Shown piece by piece: positions 16,258 to 26,440 of a stretch of DNA of 55,356 bases. Both the position numbers and the translations under genes were made by a program. The stretch's first letter is position 1, and each line of letters opens with the position of its first letter. Source of the DNA: an uncultured Eubacterium sp. (GTDB lineage Bacteria > Bacillota > Clostridia > Lachnospirales > Lachnospiraceae); assembly GCA_934351445.1 (NCBI GenBank), contig CAKRIZ010000009.1:1-55356 (forward strand), in the 5' to 3' direction. The notes under the pieces are model-generated. The model did no database searches. It was not told the origin of the DNA and saw only the letters and a list, made by a program, of their open reading frames with translations.

Positions 16258-17130
16258 TTATTTGCCACGTTGGGCATCCTTTTCTATATCCCTGTGTTCC
16301 ACGCGCAGACCATAGTCCTCCTGCTTACCCAGACGCTCATACAATCCCTGTGCTACGGTGACAGAGCGGTGCTTGCCTCCGGTACAGCCGATCGCGATCA
16401 CGAGCTGGTTTTTACCTTCAGCCACATAATTCGGCACGAGAAAGCGGATCATATCCTCCAGCTTTTCCATAAATACCGTATACTGGTCACCTTCCATCAC
16501 ATAATTTTGAATCCGTTCATCCAGTCCGGTCAATGGACGCAATCCTTCTACATAGTACGGATTCGGCAAAAAACGCACATCAAACACCAGATCTGCATCC
16601 GTCGGTATTCCATATTTAAACCCAAAGGAAAGTACTGTGATATACAGATTTTTATATGTCTGGTTCTCAACAAACATCTTTTTCAGTTCTGCCTGCAGCT
16701 CTCTCGTCAGCAGCTGACTCGTGTCCAGAATATAGTCCGCGCGCCGTTTGATCGGCTGCAATCGTTCTCTCTCCCGTTCGATCGCCTGCTCGACTCTTCC
16801 GCCCTCCGCGAGCGGATGTGTGCGCCGCGTCTCCTTATAGCGTTTGATGATGACCGCGTCCTCACTCTCCAGAAACAGCATCTCAAAGCTCTTGCCGCGC
16901 TCCTGCAGACGATCCAGGACAGCCGTCAGATCCCCGATGTTCTGTCCGCTGCGGATGTCAACATTGATCGCAACCTTATCCAGCTCGGGGTCATTCTCGG
17001 CCAGATCGACAAAGCTCTCTACGAGCGAGATCGGCAGATTACCGACGCAGTAATATCCCATGTCTTCGATCATCTTGAGTGCTGTACTCTTACCAGATCC
17101 CGACATACCGGTTAAAATAACACAACGCAT
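16258..17130 (-). CDS. rapZ: RapZ-family nucleotide-binding protein
   Basis: A 290-residue P-loop protein. Residues 8-15 are the Walker A motif GMSGSGKS; FLESEDAVIIKRYKETRRTH and the C-terminal IAIGCTGGKHRSVTVAQGLY are family hallmarks. In Escherichia coli the homologue is an RNase adaptor controlling glmS through GlmZ; in Gram-positives (YvcJ) it binds GTP/ATP and its gene sits with whiA. GGGAGGGG stands before the ATG. It is the third gene of the murB-rapZ-whiA-lipid kinase run, with 12 bases to whiA. Probably links nucleotide or amino-sugar status to wall synthesis, by analogy. Confidence 0.95.
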   Translation of the reverse strand: MRCVILTGMSGSGKSTALKMIEDMGYYCVGNLPISLVESFVDLAENDPELDKVAINVDIRSGQNIGDLTAVLDRLQERGKSFEMLFLESEDAVIIKRYKETRRTHPLAEGGRVEQAIERERERLQPIKRRADYILDTSQLLTRELQAELKKMFVENQTYKNLYITVLSFGFKYGIPTDADLVFDVRFLPNPYYVEGLRPLTGLDERIQNYVMEGDQYTVFMEKLEDMIRFLVPNYVAEGKNQLVIAIGCTGGKHRSVTVAQGLYERLGKQEDYGLRVEHRDIEKDAQRGK

Positions 17131-17167
17131 ACAAAACCCCTCCCTGTCTATTTCTTACCAGATTTAG

Positions 17168-18082
17168 CTAAAATCCCAACAGCCGTACCTCCGGCTCCAG
17201 ATCTACGCCACTATGCTCCCTCACACGCCGCTGTACTTCCTGCATGAGTTCCAGTATCTGTGCTGCGGTAGCTGCTCCGCGGTTAATGACAAATCCACAA
17301 TGTTTTTCAGAGACCTGCGCATCTCCCACACGGAAACCTCTCAGTCCTGCATCTTCAATCAGTTTTCCTGCAAAATACCCTTCCGGGCGCTTGAATGTAC
17401 TGCCCGCACTCGGATATTCGAGCGGCTGCTTCTCCACACGCTTTTTCCGCAATTCTTCCATGCGCGCACGGATCACTGCCGTACTGTCCTGTGTCAGATT
17501 CAAGCGCGCCTCTAATACGATATCCTGTTCATCCATCATACGGCTGTGGCGGTAGGACAGCTCCAGTTCGTCCGCAGGACGTACACGGATCTCTCCACGC
17601 TGCGTCAGCACGCGGACTCCGGATAAAATATCCTTCATCTCACCGCCATACGCACCGGCATTCATCACGACTGCGCCACCCAGAGATCCCGGAATACCGG
17701 CCGCAAATTCCATACCCGCAAGTCCTTCTTTTGCCGCAAATGCTGCCGTTTCGGATAATAAACTGCCTGCTGAAACAGCAAGGTCTTCTTCGTCTATCAC
17801 CCGTATCCCGGATGCGGCTTTTCCGATCTCCATCACGACACCACGCAATCCCCCATCCGCAATCAGCAGATTACTGCCGTTGCCAATCACGGTGAGTGGC
17901 AGATCATAGCGTCTGCATAATTCCACCACCTGTGGGATCTGTGCAATCTGCGGTGTCACCAGATATTCAGCCGGACCGCCAACACGGAATGTGGTATGAC
18001 GGCTCAGCGGTTCTTCCCTGCGGATCTGATCCGCTTCTAAAACAGTTGCCAGCTCCTGCTCAAATTGTTGTCTGTCCTGCAT
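17168..18082 (-). CDS. murB: UDP-N-acetylenolpyruvoylglucosamine reductase
   Basis: A 304-residue FAD enzyme that reduces UDP-GlcNAc-enolpyruvate to UDP-MurNAc, the second committed step of peptidoglycan precursor synthesis. FAD-binding motifs are HTTFRVGGPAEYL, VIGNGSNLL and AGIPGSLGGAVVMNAGAYGG; the substrate and catalytic region shows YRHSR, PSAGSTFKRPEGYFAGKLIE and EKHCGFVINRG. The pattern is that of type II (Gram-positive) MurB. Its ATG shares one base with the TAA of the upstream aminopeptidase (TAATG), so translation is coupled. Confidence 0.96.
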   Translation of the reverse strand: MQDRQQFEQELATVLEADQIRREEPLSRHTTFRVGGPAEYLVTPQIAQIPQVVELCRRYDLPLTVIGNGSNLLIADGGLRGVVMEIGKAASGIRVIDEEDLAVSAGSLLSETAAFAAKEGLAGMEFAAGIPGSLGGAVVMNAGAYGGEMKDILSGVRVLTQRGEIRVRPADELELSYRHSRMMDEQDIVLEARLNLTQDSTAVIRARMEELRKKRVEKQPLEYPSAGSTFKRPEGYFAGKLIEDAGLRGFRVGDAQVSEKHCGFVINRGAATAAQILELMQEVQRRVREHSGVDLEPEVRLLGF

Positions 18083-19476
18083 TATGCTTCCCTCAAAAAT
18101 GCCACGTAGCCCTTATAAGCCTCATACAGATCTACCTTGCTGATGATCTCCCACGGAGCATGCATGTTCAATACGGCTACTCCGCTATCGATGACTTCCA
18201 TGCCATAATTAGCCATAATATAAGCGATCGTTCCACCGCCGCCCTGGTCTACCTTGCCCAGCTCTGATGTCTGGAATGCAACTCCATGATCATCAAAGAT
18301 CCGGCGCAGTCTGGCGATATACTCCGCATTGGCATCATTGGATCCCGACTTTCCACGTGATCCCGTATATTTATTAAATACAATACCCCTGCCAAAATAT
18401 GCTGCATTTTTCTTCTCCGATACGGACGGATAATTCGGGTCATATGCAGCACTCACATCAGATGACAGCATTTTCGAATGCTGCAGCGCACGCCGCAGTG
18501 CGAGGTCTGAATAAGCACCACACCGGTCGAGCAGCTCTGCAACCATATTCTCAAAAAATCTCGAATGCATACCGGTTGCACCGACACTGCCGATCTCCTC
18601 TTTATCCACGAGCAGGCACACACTCGTGCGCTCCGGTGTCTCCATCTGTAATATTGCCTCGAAGGAAGGATATGCACAGACACGGTCATCATGTCCATAA
18701 CCCATGATCATGCTGCGATCCAGTCCATAATCTCTGGCTGCTCCCGCAGGTACAACCTCGATCTCTGCGGATAAGAAGTCCTCCTCCTCAATCTCGTACT
18801 GCTGCTTCAAAAGCTCTAAAATCTGCGTTTTTACACGCTCCTTTGCACTCTTCTCCTCATCTGTCTGGTCTGCGGGCAGATTACCGATCAAAACATCGAG
18901 GTTTTCTCCCTCTACGACCTTATTGCCTTTCTTTTCAAGCTGTTCACCGGCCAGATGGATGAGCAGATCGCTCACTCCTACGACAGGATCGGAGGCCTGT
19001 TCACCGATGTTGATCTCTACGACTGTGCCGTCCTTTTTCGCTACGACTCCGTGCATCGCTAACGGCAGTGTGACCCACTGATATTTCTTGACACCACCAT
19101 AATAATGCGTGTCAAGCAGCACCATGTCATTATCCTCATACATCGGATTCTGCTTGAGGTCGAGACGCGGTGAATCGATGTGTGCACCGAGGATGTTCAT
19201 TCCCTCGCTGATCGGTGCGCTTCCGATCACAAACAGCGCGAGTGATTTGCCCATATGATCCGCATAGACTTTATCGCCCGGCTTTAAGGTGCTTCCTTTA
19301 GCGACTGCCTCCTCCAAACTGATAAATCCGGCTTCTTTCGCCTGCGCTACAAATGTTCTGACGCATTCGCGCTCTGTTTTATTCTCTGACAAAAATACGC
19401 GGTAGTTTTCCGCAAAATCATAGACTTCCTGCTTTTTGTTCCCGGGATAGGCATCCCATGCGTTGTTTCGTTCCAT
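18082..19476 (-). CDS. M18-family aminopeptidase
   Basis: A 464-residue zinc aminopeptidase, probably cytoplasmic and releasing acidic or other N-terminal residues from peptides. Metal-binding and catalytic motifs are GAHIDSPRLDLK, YGHDDRVCAY, VDKEEIGSVGATGMHSRF and the C-terminal NMHAPWEIISK. I chose MERNNAWDAYPG because AAGGAG lies eight bases upstream; a GTG three codons earlier would be inside the ribosome site. The gene lies between hprK and murB. A 70-bp hairpin repeat fills the 117-bp gap to hprK. Confidence 0.93.
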   Translation of the reverse strand: MERNNAWDAYPGNKKQEVYDFAENYRVFLSENKTERECVRTFVAQAKEAGFISLEEAVAKGSTLKPGDKVYADHMGKSLALFVIGSAPISEGMNILGAHIDSPRLDLKQNPMYEDNDMVLLDTHYYGGVKKYQWVTLPLAMHGVVAKKDGTVVEINIGEQASDPVVGVSDLLIHLAGEQLEKKGNKVVEGENLDVLIGNLPADQTDEEKSAKERVKTQILELLKQQYEIEEEDFLSAEIEVVPAGAARDYGLDRSMIMGYGHDDRVCAYPSFEAILQMETPERTSVCLLVDKEEIGSVGATGMHSRFFENMVAELLDRCGAYSDLALRRALQHSKMLSSDVSAAYDPNYPSVSEKKNAAYFGRGIVFNKYTGSRGKSGSNDANAEYIARLRRIFDDHGVAFQTSELGKVDQGGGGTIAYIMANYGMEVIDSGVAVLNMHAPWEIISKVDLYEAYKGYVAFLREA

Positions 19477-19522
19477 TTTATACACTCCTTAACTATTACA
19501 TATTTAAACTATTTCTAAATCT

Positions 19523-19592
19523 GGTCGCGGCTCCCACAAGCAGAACCACGACATCGTATTGCTCGGCTGCGGGAACTGCTGTGCCCGCGACC
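19523..19592. repeat. Short hairpin repeat, family 2 (miniature copy)
   Basis: Left arm GGTCGCGGCTCCCACAAGCA and on (19523-19543) pairs imperfectly with CTGCTGTGCCCGCGACC (19576-19592). The first 20 bases match the left arm of the 39562-40037 element at 19 positions. It ends two bases from the hprK stop codon and fills most of the hprK-aminopeptidase gap, so it would form a stem-loop just after hprK in the shared transcript. Confidence 0.75.
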
Positions 19593-19593
19593 T

Positions 19594-20544
19594 CTATTCA
19601 TCATCGTCTGGATTTGATCCTTTCGCGATATTCGCCTGTACCCGGCGATACAGCTCCTGTGCGGCATTATATCCCATCTTTTTCTGTCTGTGGTTGACCG
19701 CTGCTGTCTCACAGATGACGGCAAGATTTCGTCCGGGGCGGATCGGCAGGGAGTGGCAGACGACTTTATTGCCTAAAAACTCGGTGTACTCCTGCTCCAT
19801 GCCAAGACGGTCATACTCCTTATCCTTGTGCCAGTCCTCGAGCTTGATCACGAGATCGATCTGCTGCTTATCCTTTACACACTCTACGCCATACAGCGAC
19901 TTTACATCGATGATACCGATACCTCTCAGCTCGATAAAATGCCTGGTGATCGCCGGAGATGTGCCGATCAATGTCCGGTCATCAATACGCTTGATCTCTA
20001 CCGCATCATCAGTCACAAGCCGGTGTCCACGGCGGATCAGCTCGAGCGCAGCCTCACTTTTTCCGATGCCGCTCTCACCCATGATCAGCAAGCCCTCGCC
20101 GTATACATCTACTAACACACCGTGGATCGTGATACACGGTGCCAGTTCTTCATTTAAAGTACGGATCAGCTCCGCTGTCAGTGCAGAAGTCGCGCGTTCC
20201 GTTCCGAGTACCGCTACATTATGTCTCGTTGCCGCTTCCAGAAAATCCTCATCCGGCTGGAAACCACGGCAAAATACGACACATGGAATGTCGAAACTCA
20301 TGAACTTGTCATAAGCCTCTCTCTTGCGTTCCTTCGCCACCTGCTGTAAATATGCAAACTCAACCATTCCAATGATCTGCACGCGCCCCTCTGCAAAATG
20401 CTCAAAATAGCCATGCAGCTGCAGCGCAGGGCGGTTGATCTCGGTAATACATACCTTTTTCTGCTTGAGGTTTACCTGCTCCGTAAAGTTATTCAGATCT
20501 AATAATCTCGCCAATTTTGCGACTGATACCTCTTTTTTTGTCAT
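19594..20544 (-). CDS. hprK: HPr kinase/phosphorylase
   Basis: A 316-residue bifunctional enzyme that phosphorylates Ser46 of HPr and removes the phosphate, the sensor of carbon catabolite control in low-GC Gram-positives. Walker A is GESGIGKS at 156-163, preceded by HGVLVDVYGEGLLIM with His141, and followed by the HPrK signature HFIELRGIGIIDVKSLYG. GGGGGAA precedes the ATG. It lies downstream of uvrC, as is common in Clostridia. No HPr gene is nearby. Confidence 0.96.
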   Translation of the reverse strand: MTKKEVSVAKLARLLDLNNFTEQVNLKQKKVCITEINRPALQLHGYFEHFAEGRVQIIGMVEFAYLQQVAKERKREAYDKFMSFDIPCVVFCRGFQPDEDFLEAATRHNVAVLGTERATSALTAELIRTLNEELAPCITIHGVLVDVYGEGLLIMGESGIGKSEAALELIRRGHRLVTDDAVEIKRIDDRTLIGTSPAITRHFIELRGIGIIDVKSLYGVECVKDKQQIDLVIKLEDWHKDKEYDRLGMEQEYTEFLGNKVVCHSLPIRPGRNLAVICETAAVNHRQKKMGYNAAQELYRRVQANIAKGSNPDDDE

Positions 20545-20653
20545 TGTGTGTTCCCCCTATAACATAATGTCATCACTCAATCACTTCGTGATTCGTAACT
20601 ATACCTAACATTATAATAAGTTACCATATAAAAATCTGCAAGCTGATTTTACG

Positions 20654-22525
20654 TTACTGTTCACGGAAAAAATCATAGACTGCCTGCGCCGACCGCTCAT
20701 TCATGCTGTCTGCTGCCGCCAGTTCCTCCACCGAAGCGGCACGGATCGCCTCGAGTGACTGGAATGTCCGCATGAGTGCTTTTCTGCGTGCAGGTCCGAT
20801 ACCCGGTATATCATCCAGTACAGAATGCACCTGTTCTTTACTGCGGAGCGACCGGTGATACTCGATCGCAAAGCGGTGCGCTTCATCCTGAATACGTGTA
20901 ATGAGCCGAAAAGCCTCACTATGCCGGTCAATCGGCACCTCCACATTATTATAGTATAACCCACGTGTCCGGTGATTATCATCCTTTACCATACCGCACA
21001 CCGGAATATTGAGATGAAGTTCATCGAGCACCTGCAATGCGATATTGACCTGGCCACGACCTCCATCCATCAATATCAGATCCGGAAACTTTGTAAAGCT
21101 GCCGTATTCATCCTCCAGTTCACGTTCCCGTCGTTCCTCGCGCTCCTTCAAACCATGTGCAAAACGCCTCGTAAGCACCTCATGCATCGATGCATAATCA
21201 TCCGGTCCCGCAACTGTCCGCAGCTTAAACTTACGGTAATCGCTGCGGTTTGGCCTGCCCTTTTCATATACGACCATCGACCCGACAGATTCAAAGCCAT
21301 TCGTATTGGATATATCATATGCCTCCAACCGGTGGAGCTGTTCGCGGGGCAGCGACAGCAGATCTGCCAGTTCCTTGACCGCGCCGATCGTCCGACCCTC
21401 CTCGCGCTTGATCTTCTCCCGATCCTGTGTCAATACAATCATCGCGTTTTTCTCTGCCAGCTCGACCAGTTTTTCCTTGGAGCCACGCTTGGGCACACGC
21501 AGATAGACACGCTGTCCCTTGCGCTTACTGAGCCATTCCTCGATGACTTCAAGGTCGTCAATATCTGTCTGCAGCATGAGTTCCCGCGGAATATATGGTG
21601 TGCCCGCATAGAACTGCTTGATAAAAGAAGTCAGTATCTGCGCCGGCGTATCCTCATTGACGATTCTCAGATAAAAATGATCCCTGCCGATCATCCGTCC
21701 ATCACGGACAAAAAAGATCTGTACGACGGCATCCCTGTCATCACATGCCAAGGCTAAAATATCGCGATCCTCCCCATCTGCATGCGTGATCTTCTGCTTC
21801 TGGGCAATCTGCTTCACACTGCCAAGCAGATCCCGGTATTCGGCAGCCTTCTCAAAATCCAGCGCCCCCGCTGCTGCCTCCATCTTCTCCTGCAGCATAC
21901 GCAGTACCGGCTGATACCGCCCATTCAGGAAATCCATCACACCCTCAATCTGCTTGCGGTATTCTTCCTGCGATACATAGCCCTGACAAGGTGCCTGGCA
22001 CTGATGGATATGATAGTTCAGACAGGCCCGCTCCGCACCAATATCTCGTGGCAGACATCGGTTACACGTTCGGATCTGGTAGAGCTTGTGGATCAACCCA
22101 ATCGTATCCTTCACCGCACCTGCACTCGTATAAGGTCCGAAATATGCCGATTTATCTTTCTTTAGCTGACGCGAAAAAAGGACCCTGGGGAACATCTCCC
22201 CCAGCGTCACTTTTATATATGGATACGTCTTGTCGTCCGTAAGCATCGTATTATATTTTGGTCTGTGCTCTTTGATCAGATTACACTCAAGCACCAGCGC
22301 TTCCAGCTCAGAATCCGTCACAATATACTCAAAGCGGTCGATCTGCTGCACCATGCGGTCTTTTTTGATGCCCTCATGGTGACTCGCCTGAAAATATTGC
22401 CGCACGCGATGGCGCAGCGAGATCGCTTTGCCAACATAGATGATCGCATCTTTTTTATCGTGCATGATATAGACTCCGGGTTTGTTCGGAAGCTTTGCTA
22501 ATTCCTCTGCAAAATCAAACGCCAT
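20654..22525 (-). CDS. uvrC: UvrABC excinuclease subunit C
   Basis: A 623-residue DNA-repair endonuclease that cuts both sides of bulky lesions with UvrA/UvrB. The GIY-YIG nuclease is at the N-terminus ([29 protein letters not shown]), then a cysteine cluster ([20 protein letters not shown]), the UVR domain, the RNase H-like half with AYDISNTNG and [13 protein letters not shown], and C-terminal helix-hairpin-helix repeats ([16 protein letters not shown]). It overlaps the 3' end of ftsH by 11 bases. Its last codons and stop spell GTGAACAGTAAC, the same 12 bases that end family 1 repeats. Confidence 0.96.
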   Translation of the reverse strand: MAFDFAEELAKLPNKPGVYIMHDKKDAIIYVGKAISLRHRVRQYFQASHHEGIKKDRMVQQIDRFEYIVTDSELEALVLECNLIKEHRPKYNTMLTDDKTYPYIKVTLGEMFPRVLFSRQLKKDKSAYFGPYTSAGAVKDTIGLIHKLYQIRTCNRCLPRDIGAERACLNYHIHQCQAPCQGYVSQEEYRKQIEGVMDFLNGRYQPVLRMLQEKMEAAAGALDFEKAAEYRDLLGSVKQIAQKQKITHADGEDRDILALACDDRDAVVQIFFVRDGRMIGRDHFYLRIVNEDTPAQILTSFIKQFYAGTPYIPRELMLQTDIDDLEVIEEWLSKRKGQRVYLRVPKRGSKEKLVELAEKNAMIVLTQDREKIKREEGRTIGAVKELADLLSLPREQLHRLEAYDISNTNGFESVGSMVVYEKGRPNRSDYRKFKLRTVAGPDDYASMHEVLTRRFAHGLKEREERRERELEDEYGSFTKFPDLILMDGGRGQVNIALQVLDELHLNIPVCGMVKDDNHRTRGLYYNNVEVPIDRHSEAFRLITRIQDEAHRFAIEYHRSLRSKEQVHSVLDDIPGIGPARRKALMRTFQSLEAIRAASVEELAAADSMNERSAQAVYDFFREQ

Positions 22526-24542
22526 TGTCCTCGTCCTTTTTCTCCTCGAGCGGTCTTATCACAACCGATTTTTCCTCTGAGCTGTCACCGGATGTCTGCT
22601 CTGCGCTCTCGGACTGCTCCGCATCGGGATCGGGCAGATCCTTCATTTCACGGAAAATCTTCATGAACTCTTTACCGGTGATCGTCTCTTTCTCATACAG
22701 GTGATCAGAGATCCGGTCAAGAATCTCGCGGTTCTCCACAAGCAGCCTGGTCGCCTCGTCATAGGCATCCTTGATCATCTTCTGTACGACCTTATCGATC
22801 TGTGCCGCAGTCTCCTCACCGCAGTTGAGTACCGGACGACCGTCCAGATAATGATTTTCGACTGATTCAAGGCTCATCATGCCGAATTCCTCCGACATAC
22901 CGTACTGCGTTACCATCGCACGCGCAATCCGTGTCGCCATCTCAATATCATTTGAAGCTCCGCTCGTCGCAGACTGGAATACCAGCTCCTCCGCCGCACG
23001 ACCTGCCATATAGGTGCGGATCTTCGCCAGCAATTCGTCCTTCGTCTGTAAGAACTTCTCCTCCTCAGGCGTCTGTAACGTATAACCGAGCGCTCCCATC
23101 GTCCGGGGAACGATCGTGATCTTCTGCACAGGCTCGGTATTTTTCTGTAAAGCGGCTACCATCGCATGACCGACCTCATGGTAAGAAACAATCTTGCGTT
23201 CCTGATCACTCATCGTGCGGTCTTTCTTCTCTTTACCACCCACAGCTACGATCTCAAATGCCTCAAACAGATCACCCTGGTTGACAAATGCCCTGCCATG
23301 CTTGACTGCATTGATCGCTGCTTCGTTAATAATATTTGCCAGGTCTGACCCGACCAGACCTGCTGAAGCCAGTGCAATCGCATCCAGATCGACCGTCTCA
23401 TCCATCTTGACATCCTTGGAATGTACTTTCAATGTCTCCAGACGACCCTTTTGATCCGGCTTATCTACGATGATCCGGCGGTCAAAACGACCCGGACGCA
23501 GCAATGCCTTATCCAGCACTTCCGGACGGTTTGTCGCTGCTAAGATCAACAGACCCTTGGATGTATCAAATCCATCCATCTCTGCCAATAGCTGGTTCAA
23601 TGTCTGCTCGCGCTCATCGTTACCACCATATCTGGTGTCGCGGCTCTTTCCGATCGCATCGATCTCATCGATAAAAATGATACAGGGAGCCTGTTTCTGC
23701 GCCTCCTTGAACAGGTCACGCACACGTGAAGCTCCGACTCCGACAAACATCTCTACGAAATCAGATCCAGCCAATGAGAAGAACGGTACACCAGCCTCTC
23801 CTGCAACAGCCTTTGCCAATAATGTTTTACCGGTTCCGGGAGGGCCTACAAGGAGCGCTCCCTTGGGCAGTTTTGCACCAATCTGCGTATATTTTTTCGG
23901 ATTATGCAGAAAATCCACTACTTCCTGCAACGATTCCTTCGCCTCATCCTGTCCGGCGACATCCTTGAAGGTCACACCGGTCTTTTTCTCTACATATACT
24001 TTCGCTGTATTTTTGCCAACGCCCATCGCGCCGCCACCCATACGTTTCATGAGGAATCCGAGCAATACCCACAGAATCACAAGCGGGAGCAGGAAGCTCA
24101 CGATATTGTAGATCCATCCGGCAGTGTTATCCGGGATCTCACCCTTGATATCTACACCGGCCTCCTTCAATGTCGAGATCAGATCATCATCACCGACATA
24201 GCCGGTATAATAGGTGATCGGTATGATCTCGTTCGCACTCTTTTTCGGTGTGATGTCAATCTGCTGGGAATCAAGGTCAACACTCTCGACCTTACCATCT
24301 GCAACCATCTGCAGGAACTCCGTATATGAGATCTCCTGCGCAGTCATCTGCGTCTGCCACTTGCTGACCAGGCTCATGAACAACAATGCCACCAGTGTGA
24401 TCAGAATAAAGATCATGATCATCTGGCCGTTGCGGTTGTTGCGCGGCCCGCCGCCATTGCCACGGTTATTATTTCCACCGTTTTGATTGTTATTTTTGTT
24501 ATTCGGATTGCTGCCTCCGCCTCCGAAATTGCCATTTTCCAT
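22515..24542 (-). CDS. ftsH: ATP-dependent zinc metalloprotease FtsH
   Basis: A 675-residue membrane AAA protease degrading misfolded membrane proteins and short-lived regulators. After a Gly/Asn-rich N-terminus come a first membrane segment (about 41-60), an extracytoplasmic domain, a second membrane segment (about 141-165), Walker A GPPGTGKT (233-240), Walker B IIFIDEID, the second region of homology [20 protein letters not shown] and the protease site HEVGH (455-459). The Asn/Gly-rich leader before TM1 is longer than average. The start is uncertain: no clear ribosome site precedes this ATG or an in-frame ATG at 24641. It heads the ftsH-uvrC-hprK run and is divergent from pyrG. Confidence 0.95.
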   Translation of the reverse strand: MENGNFGGGGSNPNNKNNNQNGGNNNRGNGGGPRNNRNGQMIMIFILITLVALLFMSLVSKWQTQMTAQEISYTEFLQMVADGKVESVDLDSQQIDITPKKSANEIIPITYYTGYVGDDDLISTLKEAGVDIKGEIPDNTAGWIYNIVSFLLPLVILWVLLGFLMKRMGGGAMGVGKNTAKVYVEKKTGVTFKDVAGQDEAKESLQEVVDFLHNPKKYTQIGAKLPKGALLVGPPGTGKTLLAKAVAGEAGVPFFSLAGSDFVEMFVGVGASRVRDLFKEAQKQAPCIIFIDEIDAIGKSRDTRYGGNDEREQTLNQLLAEMDGFDTSKGLLILAATNRPEVLDKALLRPGRFDRRIIVDKPDQKGRLETLKVHSKDVKMDETVDLDAIALASAGLVGSDLANIINEAAINAVKHGRAFVNQGDLFEAFEIVAVGGKEKKDRTMSDQERKIVSYHEVGHAMVAALQKNTEPVQKITIVPRTMGALGYTLQTPEEEKFLQTKDELLAKIRTYMAGRAAEELVFQSATSGASNDIEMATRIARAMVTQYGMSEEFGMMSLESVENHYLDGRPVLNCGEETAAQIDKVVQKMIKDAYDEATRLLVENREILDRISDHLYEKETITGKEFMKIFREMKDLPDPDAEQSESAEQTSGDSSEEKSVVIRPLEEKKDEDNGV

Positions 24543-24688
24543 ACTCTTGTTACCAACTTTCTTTCTCTTGTCGTACTTCCTACCATTATAAAAGCAAACT
24601 CGCTTGATTTCAATATGTACTTTTCCGTTTTTTATAAACATTTTCTAAAGAAAATATTAATTATATTAAGTGAATTCCTCATTGCCCG

Positions 24689-24716
24689 GATGTATAATAT
24701 TTTGATGTATAATATT
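24689..24716 (+). promoter_or_regulatory. pyrG: Tandem TATAAT boxes upstream of pyrG
   Basis: GATGTATAATATT is repeated exactly with a 15-bp period (24689-24701 and 24704-24716), giving two -10-like TATAAT boxes about 55-70 bases before the pyrG ATG. Neither has a strong -35 hexamer at ideal spacing. Two overlapping start sites could allow nucleotide-dependent start selection, as known for some pyr genes; this is inference. Confidence 0.4.
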
Positions 24717-24767
24717 GAAAGAATATAGAATTCTATTACTTATCTATCACTTATGGAGGAAGCTACT

Positions 24768-26372
24768 ATGTCCGTAAAATATGTATTTGTCACTGGTGGT
24801 GTTGTTTCCGGTCTCGGAAAGGGAATCACTGCCGCTTCTCTCGGCCGTCTGCTCAAGGCACGCGGCTACACTGTAACGATGCAGAAATTTGATCCTTACA
24901 TCAATATTGATCCCGGCACCATGAATCCGATCCAGCACGGCGAAGTGTTTGTCACCGATGACGGTACAGAGACAGATCTCGATCTCGGGCACTATGAACG
25001 TTTTATTGATGAAAGTTTAACCAAAAATTCGAATGTTACTACCGGTAAAATTTACTGGTCTGTCCTGCAAAAAGAGCGGCGTGGCGATTACGGCGGCGGC
25101 ACGGTGCAGGTGATCCCCCATATTACCAATGAGATCAAGAGCCGTTTTTACCGCAATTATACATCCGACGATACACATATCGCCATTATCGAAGTCGGCG
25201 GTACCGTCGGTGATATCGAAAGCCAGCCGTTTTTAGAAGCAATCCGTCAGTTCCAGCATGAAGTCGGCCGTGAAAATGCAATGCTGATTCATGTCACACT
25301 GATTCCCTATATCCGTGCTTCCGGCGAGTTAAAGACCAAGCCGACACAGGCTTCCGTCAAAGAACTGCAGGGTATGGGTATCCAGCCGGATGTGATCGTC
25401 TGCCGCAGCGAACAGCCACTCGACCAGGGATTAAAGGATAAAATCGCGCTGTTCTGTAACGTTCCGAGCAGCCACGTACTCCAGAATCTGGATGTAGAAT
25501 ATCTATATGAAGCGCCACTGGCCATGGAACGCGAGAATCTGGCAAAAGTAGCCTGCGAATGCCTCCGGCTTGATTGTCCGGAGCCGGATCTGAAAGACTG
25601 GGAGGATATGGTCGATGCGCTGCGTCATCCGAATAAAGAGGTGACGGTCGCACTCGTCGGGAAATATACACAGCTGCATGATGCTTATATCTCTGTTGTA
25701 GAAGCACTCAAGCACGGCGGTATCGCGGGCCGTTGCACCGTAAATATCAAATGGGTCGATTCCGAGCTCGTAACAGATGAGACCGTAGACAGCCTGCTCT
25801 CAGATGTCAGCGGCATCCTCGTGCCAGGCGGTTTCGGTACCCGTGGTGTCGAGGGCATGATCACCGCATGCCAATATGCACGTGAGCATGCGATCCCTTA
25901 TCTGGGTCTGTGTCTGGGTATGCAGGTCGCAATCATCGAATTCGCCCGTCATGTCTGCGGATTGCATGACGCTCACAGTATCGAGCTCGACCCGCAGACG
26001 ACACATCCGGTCATCGCTCTCATGCCGGATCAGGATGAGGACGGCGACATCGGCGGTACGTTACGTCTCGGCTCCTATCCGTGTGAGCTGGACGAGAACT
26101 CCAAAGCATATGGGCTCTACGGTGATAAAACAATCCATGAGCGTCATCGTCACCGCTACGAGGTCAACAACGATTACCGTGCTGTGCTGACGGAAAACGG
26201 CATGCTGCTCGCCGGTCTCTCCCCGGACGGACACATTGTTGAGATGATCGAGGAGCCGGCACATCCGTGGTTTATAGCCACGCAGGCTCACCCGGAGCTC
26301 AAATCACGTCCGAACCGCCCGCATCCGCTGTTCCGCGGATTTGTGGAGGCTGCAATTAACTATCGGAAATAA
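24768..26372 (+). CDS. pyrG: CTP synthase
   Basis: A 534-residue enzyme aminating UTP to CTP with glutamine. The start follows TGGAGG at eight bases; five in-frame codons further upstream cover the ribosome site and are excluded. The synthase domain shows [20 protein letters not shown] and [20 protein letters not shown]; the C-terminal glutaminase has [12 protein letters not shown], the nucleophile elbow YLGLCLGMQ and the His/Glu pair in [17 protein letters not shown]. Monocistronic, divergent from ftsH, ending in a strong terminator. No attenuator is visible; the leader has doubled -10 boxes. Confidence 0.97.
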   Translation: MSVKYVFVTGGVVSGLGKGITAASLGRLLKARGYTVTMQKFDPYINIDPGTMNPIQHGEVFVTDDGTETDLDLGHYERFIDESLTKNSNVTTGKIYWSVLQKERRGDYGGGTVQVIPHITNEIKSRFYRNYTSDDTHIAIIEVGGTVGDIESQPFLEAIRQFQHEVGRENAMLIHVTLIPYIRASGELKTKPTQASVKELQGMGIQPDVIVCRSEQPLDQGLKDKIALFCNVPSSHVLQNLDVEYLYEAPLAMERENLAKVACECLRLDCPEPDLKDWEDMVDALRHPNKEVTVALVGKYTQLHDAYISVVEALKHGGIAGRCTVNIKWVDSELVTDETVDSLLSDVSGILVPGGFGTRGVEGMITACQYAREHAIPYLGLCLGMQVAIIEFARHVCGLHDAHSIELDPQTTHPVIALMPDQDEDGDIGGTLRLGSYPCELDENSKAYGLYGDKTIHERHRHRYEVNNDYRAVLTENGMLLAGLSPDGHIVEMIEEPAHPWFIATQAHPELKSRPNRPHPLFRGFVEAAINYRK

Positions 26373-26382
26373 ATATGACAGC

Positions 26383-26427
26383 AAAAATAAGAACCGGAGG
26401 CTCGATAGAGTCCCGGTTCTTATTTTT
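26383..26427. terminator. Bidirectional terminator after pyrG
   Basis: Perfect 15-bp inverted repeat AAAAATAAGAACCGG / CCGGTTCTTATTTTT with a 15-base loop, serving pyrG and the convergent secreted-protein gene. Confidence 0.92.
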
Positions 26428-26440
26428 GACCTTATAGATT

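Noticed and set aside
16270..17115. Long plus-strand open frame (281 codons) opposite rapZ
   Set aside because: It is antisense to a clear rapZ, has no ribosome site, and its composition (Cys, Gln, Ile-rich) is that of a reversed coding frame.
20972..21757. 261-codon plus-strand frame within uvrC
   Set aside because: Shadow of uvrC; no domain recognisable and no ribosome site.
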